Shown one piece after another: positions 1 through 7,827 of a DNA stretch of 64,000 nucleotides. The notes beneath the pieces are model-generated. The model was not told the DNA's origin. It was given only the letters and a program-made list of their open reading frames with translations, and ran no database searches. Origin of the DNA: Candidatus Villigracilis saccharophilus (lineage in GTDB: Bacteria > Chloroflexota > Anaerolineae > Anaerolineales > Villigracilaceae). Position 1 is the first letter of the stretch, and each line of letters opens with the position of its first letter. The translations under genes and the position numbers were made by a program. The stretch lies in contig JADJNA010000010.1 in assembly GCA_016709305.1 (NCBI GenBank), positions 50,088-114,087 on the forward strand, in the 5' to 3' direction.

Positions 1-1
1 G

Positions 2-853
2 TATCAATCCATTTTTCACTTGCTTGGGGTCCATGAGTCCGTATCGACTTTGGCAAGGATATCCACTGCGGCGAACTTCATCAACGTAGTGGCACCAACT
101 GCCGGCGTAGGCGGAATCGCCCTCTTCGCGTCCGAAGCGCGACGGCGCGGACATCCGCCCGGCAAAGTAACGGTCGCTGCCGCATTATTCCTGCTACTAG
201 ATCAAGCCGCATTTTTGGTTGTCCTGTCACTTGGACTGATGGTGCTGGTTCGCCGCAATGATTTACAGGCAGGCGAAATATCAGCTTCCTTGTTCCTGCT
301 TGGAACCGCCGTCACATACGCCTTTGTGCTCTACCTTGGATATCGCTCTGAGGAAAAACTTGGCAACCTGCTGGGCAAGATCGCGCGGGGCATCAACCGC
401 GTTGTAAAATTATTCCGCAGGGAAGATTACCTGAGCGAAGTTCGCGCGCATGAGTTCGCACATGAGGTTTCGGAAGGGTTGGCCGGACTAACCGAAAAAC
501 CATCAAGTTTGGTCAGACCGATCCTGTGGGGGATTTTGGACAAAGGGCTATTGATGCTCGTGCTGGTATTCTCTTTTCTTTCTTTTGAAGTTCCCTTTTC
601 CGCCGGCACCATCATCGCAGGATTTTCGATCGCATATCTTTTTCTGATCGTTTCTCCCACGCCTTCAGGCATCGGCATCGTGGAAGGGCTAATGCCCCTC
701 GCGCTGACATCCCTGAATGTAAATTGGAGCCAGGCGGTGGTGATCACAATCACCTACCGCACGGTCACATTTTGGGTCCCGTTCGGGATCGGAGCATGGG
801 CATTCCGCACCCTGCACACATTGGGCGAAGAGCCATCAGCCAGCAGCGCATAA
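2..853 (+). CDS. Flippase-like / LPG synthase TM-domain membrane protein, 5' partial
   Basis: The reading frame is open from the first full codon of the window (base 2) with no start codon that looks genuine, so the gene begins upstream and only its last 283 or so residues are here. The product is an integral membrane protein with about six hydrophobic segments, a basic cytoplasmic stretch after the fourth, and the 'SPTPSGIGIVEG' region typical of the UPF0104 / lysylphosphatidylglycerol-synthetase membrane domain family (PF03706). Members of this family move or modify lipids in the cytoplasmic membrane. No aminoacyl-transfer domain follows, so a flippase-like role is more likely than lysyl-PG synthesis. 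Its stop codon overlaps the leader of the helicase gene that follows, suggesting co-transcription. Confidence 0.75.
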   Translation, partial: YQSIFHLLGVHESVSTLARISTAANFINVVAPTAGVGGIALFASEARRRGHPPGKVTVAAALFLLLDQAAFLVVLSLGLMVLVRRNDLQAGEISASLFLLGTAVTYAFVLYLGYRSEEKLGNLLGKIARGINRVVKLFRREDYLSEVRAHEFAHEVSEGLAGLTEKPSSLVRPILWGILDKGLLMLVLVFSFLSFEVPFSAGTIIAGFSIAYLFLIVSPTPSGIGIVEGLMPLALTSLNVNWSQAVVITITYRTVTFWVPFGIGAWAFRTLHTLGEEPSASSA

Positions 854-864
854 TTGGCAAAAAA

Positions 865-3411
865 TTGGATCACCTTCAACAATTATTTGAGCATTGGAAA
901 CAGGACGAAAATACCGCGCCGAATTTTTCTGTGTGGAAAACGACTCCGCCGCGCGCGGCACAGACGCATCCCTTCCCGGCCGATCTGCCTGCCGCGCTTC
1001 GAGAGACATTGTCCACCCGCGGCATTGACCGACTCTACTCGCACCAACTTTCGGCGTGGACAAATGCCCGCGCCGGGAAAAATATCATCCTCGCCACCAG
1101 CACCGCCAGCGGAAAGACTCTCGCCTACAACCTGCCCGTCCTCGCAGCAATGATCCAAAACCCCGAAGCGCGCGCGATTTACTTATTCCCGACCAAAGCC
1201 CTCGCGCAGGATCAATACTCCAATCTTCAATCCATCCAATCGAAAATCGTAAATCTGAAATCATCAATCTATGACGGCGATACCCCCCAATCACAACGCT
1301 CCGCCATCCGCAAGAACGCCGGCATCGTACTCTCAAACCCCGACATGCTTCACACCGGAATTTTGCCGCATCATTCCAACTGGAGCGATTTTCTCAGCAA
1401 CTTAAAGTTTATCGTCATTGACGAAGCCCACACCTATCGTGGAGTCTTTGGCTCGCATGTCGCCAATGTCATCCGCAGACTCAAACGTGCGGCGAATTTT
1501 TATGGAGCAAAGCCGCAGTTCATTCTCGCATCCGCAACGATCGGCAATCCAAAGGAACTTGCTGAAAACTTAATTGAAGAAGATGTTGAACTCATTGACA
1601 ACGACGGCTCGTCGCGCGGCGAACGTCATTTCATTATTTACAACCCACCCGTTACAGACCATTCGCTGGGATTAAGAAAAAGCAGTTTATTGGAAAGTGT
1701 ACGCCTCGCAACAGATTTGTTGAATCACAATATTCAATCTGTTGTCTTTGCGCGGACAAGAAGAAGCGTGGAAATTCTACTTACCTATTTACAATCATCA
1801 ATCGTCAATCATCAACACTTGCACCGCACGCAAGTGCAGGTGTCGTCAATCAGAGGCTATCGTTCCGGCTACCTGCCTCATCAACGCCGCGAGATCGAGC
1901 AGGGATTGCGCGACGGCTCTGTAAAAACTGTCGTTGCCACCAATGCCCTTGAACTGGGAATTGACATCGGCGGATTGGGCGCGGCAATTCTCGTCGGGTA
2001 TCCGGGCACCATCGCAAGCGCGAGACAGCAATCAGGCCGGGCGGGACGCGGAGATGCTCCAGCCGTATCCGTGTTGGTCGCGTCGCCGAATCCGCTGGAC
2101 CAGTTCCTCGCGCATCATCCAGAATATTTTTTCGGCAGTTCGCCGGAGCAGGCACTGGTCAACCCGAATCATTTGCTCATTTTGCTCGAGCATTTACGCT
2201 GTGCCATGTTCGAGTTACCCTTTCAAAAGGGAGATGGCTTCGGAAGCATCTCCGATGAGTTGCTCGATGAATATCTCGAATTTCTGGTTGCGAATCAAGA
2301 TGCACATTTCTCGAATGAAAAATATTATTGGATGAAGGATCAATATCCCGCCGCGAATATTTCACTGCGTTCCGCATCGCCGCAAAGCATTGTTCTGCAA
2401 AGCACGACCGAAGACGGCAGACCGTGGACAGTGGGAACAGTCGATGGCGAATCTGCCGCATGGATGGTTCACCCCGGCGCGATCTACATGCACGAAGGTC
2501 AGCAATATTTTGTGCAGGAATTCAACCTCGAGCACCAGCTCGCCCAGCTCGTTCCTGTCGGCCTAGATTACTACACCGAAGCGCAAAGAAGCTCTGAGAT
2601 CGAAGTTATATCTAAACAGGCTCTAGCCGTCGTCCACGGCGGCGAAAAAGCGTACGGCGAAATTCAAGTGACAACACAAGTTGTCGGCTTCAAAAAGATC
2701 CGCTGGTTTACGTATGAAAATTTAGGAGAAGAACCGCTGGATATGCCCCCATCCGAATTACAGACAACCGGCTACTGGCTTTCTCTTTCCGAAGAAACAG
2801 TCTCGCATCTACGCGACGCTGGGAGCTGGTCCAACGACCCAAACAATTACGGCCCCGACTGGCCGAAGATCCGTGAGCGTGTGCGCGCACGCGACCAATA
2901 TCAATGTCAGGTCTGCGGCGCCATCGAAAGCGGACGGCAGCATGATGTGCATCATAAGATCCCATTCCGCGCCTTTGTGCGTGAAGGCGCATTGGACCGT
3001 GACCAGGCTAATCGTCTGGAGAATCTCACAACGCTCTGCCCGACCTGCCACAAAAAAGTGGAACAAAACGTCCGCATCCGCAGCGGACTGGCCGGGCTGG
3101 GATTCGTGCTCGGCAACCTCGCGCCGCTCTTTCTGATGTGTGACCCGCGTGATCTTGGAATTCACACAGACCCGCTGTGGAAACCCGCAAATAATATGCC
3201 GTCCGTTGTCTTATATGACCATGTCCCGGCAGGAATCGGATTCAGTCAAAAGCTATTTGAAATTCATAATGAACTAATCCGCCGCGCATACGAACTGGTC
3301 AGTGAATGCGAATGTGAGGACGGCTGTCCCTCCTGTGTTGGCCCCGGCGGAGAGAATGGCATCGGCGGAAAAGTTGAGACGTTGGAGATATTGAAAGTTC
3401 TGACAGAATAA
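865..3411 (+). CDS. MrfA/YprA-type DEAH-box helicase with HNH-like insert and DUF1998 C-terminus
   Basis: Superfamily 2 helicase of about 848 residues. Seen: Walker A ATSTASGKT (77-85), DEAH (186-189), SATIG motif III and QQSGRAGRG motif VI (388-396), then a long C-terminal region ending in four cysteines (C815, C817, C821, C824), as in the Zn-binding DUF1998 region of MrfA, which works in mitomycin-lesion repair. Unusually, between the helicase core and these cysteines lies an HNH-nuclease-like module: C681-x2-C684, HDVHHK (693-698) and CPTCH (725-729). The start is uncertain. TTG at 865 is chosen because it lies just after the upstream stop; ATG at 796 would overlap the upstream gene by about 58 nt. 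A lipoprotein gene follows after 3 nt. Helicase identity is firm; nuclease activity is inference. Confidence 0.85.
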   Translation: MDHLQQLFEHWKQDENTAPNFSVWKTTPPRAAQTHPFPADLPAALRETLSTRGIDRLYSHQLSAWTNARAGKNIILATSTASGKTLAYNLPVLAAMIQNPEARAIYLFPTKALAQDQYSNLQSIQSKIVNLKSSIYDGDTPQSQRSAIRKNAGIVLSNPDMLHTGILPHHSNWSDFLSNLKFIVIDEAHTYRGVFGSHVANVIRRLKRAANFYGAKPQFILASATIGNPKELAENLIEEDVELIDNDGSSRGERHFIIYNPPVTDHSLGLRKSSLLESVRLATDLLNHNIQSVVFARTRRSVEILLTYLQSSIVNHQHLHRTQVQVSSIRGYRSGYLPHQRREIEQGLRDGSVKTVVATNALELGIDIGGLGAAILVGYPGTIASARQQSGRAGRGDAPAVSVLVASPNPLDQFLAHHPEYFFGSSPEQALVNPNHLLILLEHLRCAMFELPFQKGDGFGSISDELLDEYLEFLVANQDAHFSNEKYYWMKDQYPAANISLRSASPQSIVLQSTTEDGRPWTVGTVDGESAAWMVHPGAIYMHEGQQYFVQEFNLEHQLAQLVPVGLDYYTEAQRSSEIEVISKQALAVVHGGEKAYGEIQVTTQVVGFKKIRWFTYENLGEEPLDMPPSELQTTGYWLSLSEETVSHLRDAGSWSNDPNNYGPDWPKIRERVRARDQYQCQVCGAIESGRQHDVHHKIPFRAFVREGALDRDQANRLENLTTLCPTCHKKVEQNVRIRSGLAGLGFVLGNLAPLFLMCDPRDLGIHTDPLWKPANNMPSVVLYDHVPAGIGFSQKLFEIHNELIRRAYELVSECECEDGCPSCVGPGGENGIGGKVETLEILKVLTE

Positions 3412-3414
3412 AAA

Positions 3415-3984
3415 ATGAAGACCAAGTTTATTATCCTGTTTACCATGCTATTAATTTCTGCTTGTTCATCATCGCTGCAAGTACCTGAGGTTACTACAAC
3501 ACTCTCTTCCACAAGAACCATAACGCCATCTCTTGAACCGACAAGCGCCGCTGCAATTGCGCCGACGCCAACAGATATTCAATTGCCTTACAATCCGGTG
3601 CAAGAGAGTTCCAAGTATTGCCAATCGCCATACGCAGTTTTATCAATTGCCAACGCTGAAGGTTTATCAGAACACGAAATTTCGCGAAGGTTGGTTGGAA
3701 TATGGCTGGAGCGATACAAAACCCCCAAGGCACATCCTTACTGCCGGGTCGATGATTATCGAGTTGACGCTATTTATTCGAATCCAGAGGGAAAAGCTAC
3801 TTCACTTCAACCCAAGGGAGATTTTATGAGAGTGGTAAAGTTCTCTATAAAGTTGATCCAGGTGCCTACTGACTGGCTGGCCTTTCCTGGTGAAATTGAT
3901 ACAGAAAATTGGCTGACTGTTATTTGGAACATTTCGATTTCAAAATTAGATGATAATTATGAAATGGTTTTTGCATACCCCTAA
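3415..3984 (+). CDS. Small lipoprotein of unknown function
   Basis: 189 residues with a classical lipoprotein signal: basic MKTK start, hydrophobic core and lipobox LISAC, so the mature protein would begin at Cys17 and be anchored on the outer face of the membrane. After the lipobox comes a low-complexity Ser/Thr/Pro linker (about 20-60), common in surface lipoproteins of Chloroflexota, then a compact domain of about 130 residues with two cysteines that could pair. I do not recognise the domain. The start codon is 3 nt after the helicase stop, so it is probably co-transcribed, although no functional link is evident. Confidence 0.7.
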   Translation: MKTKFIILFTMLLISACSSSLQVPEVTTTLSSTRTITPSLEPTSAAAIAPTPTDIQLPYNPVQESSKYCQSPYAVLSIANAEGLSEHEISRRLVGIWLERYKTPKAHPYCRVDDYRVDAIYSNPEGKATSLQPKGDFMRVVKFSIKLIQVPTDWLAFPGEIDTENWLTVIWNISISKLDDNYEMVFAYP

Positions 3985-4016
3985 AATTCTTCAAATAACT
4001 CAAAAGGAGAATTCCC

Positions 4017-4451
4017 ATGAAATGGATCACCCGTTCTCATGTTCACGTTGACCGAGTCGCATGTCCGTGGCTCATTACCCGCTTCATCGACAGCGAAGCG
4101 GAATTTTTATTCGTGCCTTCCAGTCAAATTGAGAAGGTCGCCAAAGAGACTGGAGCGATTCCCTATGACGCGCCCGGCGTGGAACTGGGTCATGTGGATG
4201 GACGCTGTTCCTTCGAGTCCATCATCGTTAAATATGGACTGAAAGAGCCGGGGCTTTTGCGTCTGGCAAAAATTGTCCATGCGGCAGATGTAGCCGAGGA
4301 TATTGATACAGACCCCATCGCGCGCGGACTCGAAGCCATCGCCAGCGGATACAGCCTGCGCTTCCCGGAAGACCTCGAAAATATTGAAAATCAATTTGAA
4401 GTCTATGACGCCCTATACGCGTGGTGTCGTTTGGATGTAGCGAAAAAGTGA
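4017..4451 (+). CDS. Chromate resistance ChrB C-terminal-domain protein
   Basis: 144 residues matching the C-terminal domain of ChrB (PF09828). Recognisable are the N-terminal WITRSHVHVDRVACPWLI stretch, with conserved His, Asp, Arg and Cys, the FIDSEAEFLFVP segment and the HAADVAED motif. Full ChrB proteins carry an additional N-terminal regulatory domain that is absent, so this is the stand-alone form. In characterised systems ChrB affects chromate-induced expression of the efflux pump ChrA; no chrA is present here, so a role in chromate resistance is only a family-level suggestion. A good ribosome-binding site (AAAGGAGA) sits 7 nt before the ATG. Confidence 0.8.
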   Translation: MKWITRSHVHVDRVACPWLITRFIDSEAEFLFVPSSQIEKVAKETGAIPYDAPGVELGHVDGRCSFESIIVKYGLKEPGLLRLAKIVHAADVAEDIDTDPIARGLEAIASGYSLRFPEDLENIENQFEVYDALYAWCRLDVAKK

Positions 4452-4720
4452 CATACTCCCCACAGCTAAAGCTGGGGGCTTCTACCGTCAACACGGTTGC
4501 GAAGGCGAACCATCGTCTTACTATCGCTCTGGTAGTACGCTGATGTCCCAGCGTATTTGAGATTTTAAGGACTTTTCATGTCCAGTTTTCTCTTGTGGTT
4601 GTTGAATGTTTTACGGGATGGACTACCCATCCCAACCAACACATTCAGTTGTTAAAGAGCCGCGCTGAACATTTGTCTACCATCCCATGACTGACTTGTG
4701 TAGTGGTTCGTCCAGCCGTA
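4452..4720. mobile_element. Probable IS200/IS605-type transposon-end remnant, no transposase
   Basis: Directly after the ChrB-like stop is a hairpin-forming block (ACTCCCCACAGC / GCTGGGGGCTTCT) of the type seen at the ends of IS200/IS605 and TnpB-only elements, followed by about 230 nt of non-coding, partly self-complementary sequence (for example GGGATGG...CCATCCC). There is no tnpA or tnpB. I read it as a non-autonomous or decayed element end. Assignment rests on pattern memory, not a search. The rest of the 395-nt gap to the next gene holds only a dispersed repeat. Confidence 0.4.
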
Positions 4721-4786
4721 TTAAAGAAATTGTATCTTGCAAAAAAAACAAATTCAAAATCAAAACCACGCCGTATAAAAATTCAA

Positions 4787-4828
4787 CGTCATTGCGAGGC
4801 GTCGTTATGCAGCGGCGAAGCAATCCCC
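4787..4828. repeat. Dispersed 'cgtcattgcgagg' repeat (partial copy)
   Basis: The motif CGTCATTGCGAGGCG followed by GGCGAAGCAATCCCC is one arm of the same imperfect palindromic repeat found near 17.6, 32.1 and 52.7 kb. Here only one side is present. It lies in the leader of the next lipoprotein gene. Confidence 0.6.
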
Positions 4829-4846
4829 GAGTTGGCAGGAGTTATT

Positions 4847-5704
4847 ATGAAAACAAATAATCTATTCTTGTTGGTTGTTCTTGTAATGAGCGCACTTGCG
4901 TGCAACCTATTGGGAGGCGCGCCAGGAACTCAGCCTATTGACCTGCCCATCTCTGCCACTGCGCCTGGCGTCATAATCGAACCAACCTTCACACCGATCC
5001 CAACCCTCACACTGGCCGCGCCGACGCTCCCACCGCCCACCCCGATGCTAAGTCAGACTGTTTCCATACAACCCTCGCCATTCAGTGAAATAGGAAATGC
5101 GCCAGTGTACACGATCACGGCACAGATCCCTACACTGCAAGGCTCAAGCGACACGCGCGTGACAAACTTCAATACGCTCATAGAGCAAATCATCCAGGAT
5201 GAAATAGCTCAATTCAAAACCGATGTACTGGCTTTTGCATCCAACCCGCCCATCGCGGCAGGCAGCAGCTTTGACTTGCAGTATGCAGTCATCGGTCAGC
5301 GCGCGGATATTTGGAGTATCAAACTCGAAATATCCGTTTATTCAGACGGCGCAGCGCATCCAAACGGATACAGCCGCACCTTGAATTATGATCTTTCGAA
5401 TGGCAGGGAGATCACCCTCGACGAACTTTTCCTTTCAGGCTCGAACTACCTTCAAACGCTCTCGGATCTCTGCAAAACTCAATTGTCCACGCGCGATATT
5501 GGTTTTGAGATGTTCTCCGCCGGCGCGGACCCGCTCGCTGAGAATTATCAGCGCTGGAATATTTCCGATCAAGGCTTGACGATCACCTTTGACGCGTATC
5601 AGGTCGCGGCGTACGCGGCAGGACCACAGCTTGTAACGATCCCATTCTCTGAACTGCAAAGTATGATCAACCCGCAAGGCGCGCTGGCGGTATTTTCCCA
5701 ATAA
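4847..5704 (+). CDS. Lipoprotein with RsiV/DUF3298-like domain
   Basis: 285 residues. The ATG at 4847 is chosen because AGGAG lies just upstream and because it gives a clean lipoprotein signal, with lipobox MSALAC at residue 19. A Pro/Thr-rich linker (about 30-80) follows. The remaining domain resembles the DUF4163/DUF3298 pair found in RsiV and PdaC-like proteins: long beta-rich stretches, 'SVYSDGAAHPNGY' and 'GREITLDELF', the last being typical of DUF3298. Such domains are extracytoplasmic and in RsiV bind lysozyme; the substrate here is unknown. The MFS transporter gene follows after 17 nt and is probably co-transcribed. Confidence 0.75.
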   Translation: MKTNNLFLLVVLVMSALACNLLGGAPGTQPIDLPISATAPGVIIEPTFTPIPTLTLAAPTLPPPTPMLSQTVSIQPSPFSEIGNAPVYTITAQIPTLQGSSDTRVTNFNTLIEQIIQDEIAQFKTDVLAFASNPPIAAGSSFDLQYAVIGQRADIWSIKLEISVYSDGAAHPNGYSRTLNYDLSNGREITLDELFLSGSNYLQTLSDLCKTQLSTRDIGFEMFSAGADPLAENYQRWNISDQGLTITFDAYQVAAYAAGPQLVTIPFSELQSMINPQGALAVFSQ

Positions 5705-5721
5705 AAATTATAGGACACTTC

Positions 5722-6936
5722 ATGACCCATCAACGCGACATTGTTCTGCTTTTCGCAACCCGCATCATCCGTTTGTTCTGTTACGGATTTCTCTCGGTGG
5801 TGCTCGCTCTTTATCTCGCTGAAACAGGCTTCGACGAAAAGATGATCGGTCTGCTCTTTACGCTGACGCTGGCCGGCGACGCGGGCATCACCTTATGGCT
5901 CACCACGCATGCGGACCAGTTCGGGCGCAGGAAAACTCTGTTGGTCGGCGCCCTGCTCATGGTCGGGGCGGGTGCCGTGTTTGTCATCACAAATAATATT
6001 ATTCTGTTGATGGCGGCTGCCATCATCGGCGTCATCAGCCCAAGCGGAAATGAGATCGGGCCGTTCCTATCCGTGGAACAAGCCGGACTATCTCAACTCA
6101 TCCCCGACAAACAACGCACGAAATTCTTCGCATGGTACAACATGGTCGGCTCGTTCGCAACTGCAACAGGCGCGCTCGCGGGCGGATGGCTGGCAAAGAT
6201 TTTGAATGGCAACGGCATGTCTCAACTGGAGTCATACCGCGTTGTGTTGATGGGATACGGGCTCGGCGGAATTTTACTTTTGATCTTGTTCATGGGCGTT
6301 TCATCCGCAATCGAAGTGACCGAAATAAAAACAGATGTCAAAAAGACTCTTGGCTTGCATCGCTCGCGCAAAGTTGTTTTCAAATTGAGCGCTCTCTTTG
6401 CACTGGATGCATTCGCCGGCGGACTGGTTGTGCAAAGCATGATCGCGTACTGGTTCCATGTGAAATTCGGTGTGGACTCTGGAACACTTGGCAGTATCTT
6501 CTTTGGCGCGAATGTGCTCGCAGGAATTTCGGCATTGCTAGCTGTGCCCCTCGCTACAAGGATCGGATTGATCAACACGATGGTCTTCACGCACATCCCA
6601 TCGAATATTTTATTGATGCTCGTTCCGTTGATGCCAAATCTGCCTCTCGCCATAGGGATTTTGCTCCTGCGATTCAGCATCTCGCAAATGGATGTCCCCA
6701 CGCGTCAATCGTACACCATGGCTGTTGTTGCCCCCGACGAACGGTCCGCCGCTTCGGGTGTGACCGCCATCGCGCGTTCTGTTGGTGCAGCCATCTCCCC
6801 CATGTTGACAGGTCTTTTCTTTAGCATTCCATTCCTGTTCAATGCCCCGCTATTCCTCGCCGGCGGACTTAAGATCATTTATGACCTTTTATTATTCAGA
6901 GAATTTCGCTCTGTCAAACCACCGGAAGAAAAGTAG
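5722..6936 (+). CDS. Major facilitator superfamily transporter
   Basis: 404 residues with twelve predicted hydrophobic segments in two halves split by a charged cytoplasmic loop near residues 200-220. The loop between segments 2 and 3 carries the MFS signature region (ADQFGRRKTLL, about residues 70-80). The second half has a 'MDVPTRQSYTMAVVAPDERS' stretch before the last helices, as in the drug/metabolite MFS transporters of the YfmO/Bcr kind. The substrate cannot be read from sequence. Start ATG has an AGGA 8 nt upstream. The stop codon lies inside a palindromic terminator shared with the convergent neighbour. Confidence 0.85.
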   Translation: MTHQRDIVLLFATRIIRLFCYGFLSVVLALYLAETGFDEKMIGLLFTLTLAGDAGITLWLTTHADQFGRRKTLLVGALLMVGAGAVFVITNNIILLMAAAIIGVISPSGNEIGPFLSVEQAGLSQLIPDKQRTKFFAWYNMVGSFATATGALAGGWLAKILNGNGMSQLESYRVVLMGYGLGGILLLILFMGVSSAIEVTEIKTDVKKTLGLHRSRKVVFKLSALFALDAFAGGLVVQSMIAYWFHVKFGVDSGTLGSIFFGANVLAGISALLAVPLATRIGLINTMVFTHIPSNILLMLVPLMPNLPLAIGILLLRFSISQMDVPTRQSYTMAVVAPDERSAASGVTAIARSVGAAISPMLTGLFFSIPFLFNAPLFLAGGLKIIYDLLLFREFRSVKPPEEK

Positions 6937-6960
6937 GGGCGAGGTGACCTCGCCCCTACT
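6932..6960. terminator. Bidirectional palindromic terminator containing both stop codons
   Basis: Perfect 14-bp inverted repeat (AGTAGGGGCGAGGT / its complement) around one central base. The TAG of the MFS gene (6934-6936) is in the left arm and the TAG of the opposite-strand gene (6956-6958) is in the right arm, so one palindrome ends both convergent genes. Confidence 0.75.
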
Positions 6961-7729
6961 TTCTGTGCAACAGATTTAAGATCATCAAAGATGAGCCTTG
7001 AATCACCAACGCAGTCAACACCGCTGCTCCGAAAGAAACGGCCAAACTTGTCTTTTCGATCAATAGACTCAACACAATAAAAAATCCCGTGAACGCGAAC
7101 ATCCCATACAGCAGTCCGCGCAGAACATGCGCCGCTGCGGCTGGACCTTGATGCCGGTGAGCAAAGACCGCCAGAATAGTGACATATAAGGGAATGGTGG
7201 TCAGCAGGCCCGTCAAGCGTGAACCGATCAACGGCGCAATGCCGGTCAACAACAAAATAAAACTTGTTCCGATCAAGATACGGATTGGAATATCCCATTT
7301 CCCCGGTTTTGCTTCACCTTCTTTCGCCACCGTGTCATTGGGCATAAACAGCAAACCAAGCACGATCGCTGCGGCTACCATGAAAAAGACAGGCAGGAGT
7401 GGAAAAGTAAAGTTTTGTAAGATCGTAGTGCTCGTGGCAAAAACAAGCAAGCTGCCCGTGATGGCGATCTGCCAGCGGAATTTCACCGCCAGCCAGGAAT
7501 AAGTTAAAGCATAAGCTACGAGTGAAAGCCCGCCGCTCAAGACTCCCAATGCCGCATTCGCCGCAAAAGCGGAGCTGTGACTAAGCGCCACAAAAAAGAT
7601 GACCGGTCCGGATGTGAGCGGCATACCGACGATCCAGCCGCTGACAGCCGGTCCCCAGCGACGACCCGCAAGACTAGCGGAGCCGATAATGATCGGAGCA
7701 AGGATTAATTTCAAGACAAAGATGTTCAT
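6956..7729 (-). CDS. Integral membrane protein of unknown function
   Basis: 257 residues starting at an ATG at 7729 that follows GGAAAA; an earlier in-frame start at 7792 would add an unlikely polar leader. The protein is almost wholly membrane embedded, with about eight hydrophobic helices and short loops. The first helices contain GRRWGPAVSGWIVGMPLTSG, a glycine/proline-rich pattern seen in two-helix repeats of small-molecule permeases. I do not recognise a named family with confidence. It converges on the MFS gene, with which it shares a terminator, and is divergent from the hydrolase gene. Confidence 0.7.
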   Translation of the reverse strand: MNIFVLKLILAPIIIGSASLAGRRWGPAVSGWIVGMPLTSGPVIFFVALSHSSAFAANAALGVLSGGLSLVAYALTYSWLAVKFRWQIAITGSLLVFATSTTILQNFTFPLLPVFFMVAAAIVLGLLFMPNDTVAKEGEAKPGKWDIPIRILIGTSFILLLTGIAPLIGSRLTGLLTTIPLYVTILAVFAHRHQGPAAAAHVLRGLLYGMFAFTGFFIVLSLLIEKTSLAVSFGAAVLTALVIQGSSLMILNLLHRK

Positions 7730-7814
7730 GTATTTTCCAGAGTTCAGGGAGTTGGCCTGCTGATTATACGACGATGATTCCCGAAGTCTCATAATTGAAC
7801 TGCCCGCATGGGGA

Positions 7815-7820
7815 TATAAT
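7815..7820 (+). promoter_or_regulatory. -10 element TATAAT placed for leaderless transcription
   Basis: Perfect TATAAT ending 7 nt before the ATG at 7828, which has no Shine-Dalgarno sequence. A transcript starting 6-8 nt after the hexamer would begin at or next to the start codon. Confidence 0.55.
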
Positions 7821-7827
7821 GCCGAGC

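Noticed and set aside
724..864. Long N-terminal extension of the helicase (ATG 724)
   Set aside because: The extra 47 residues come from sequence coding for the preceding membrane protein and have no helicase-family similarity.
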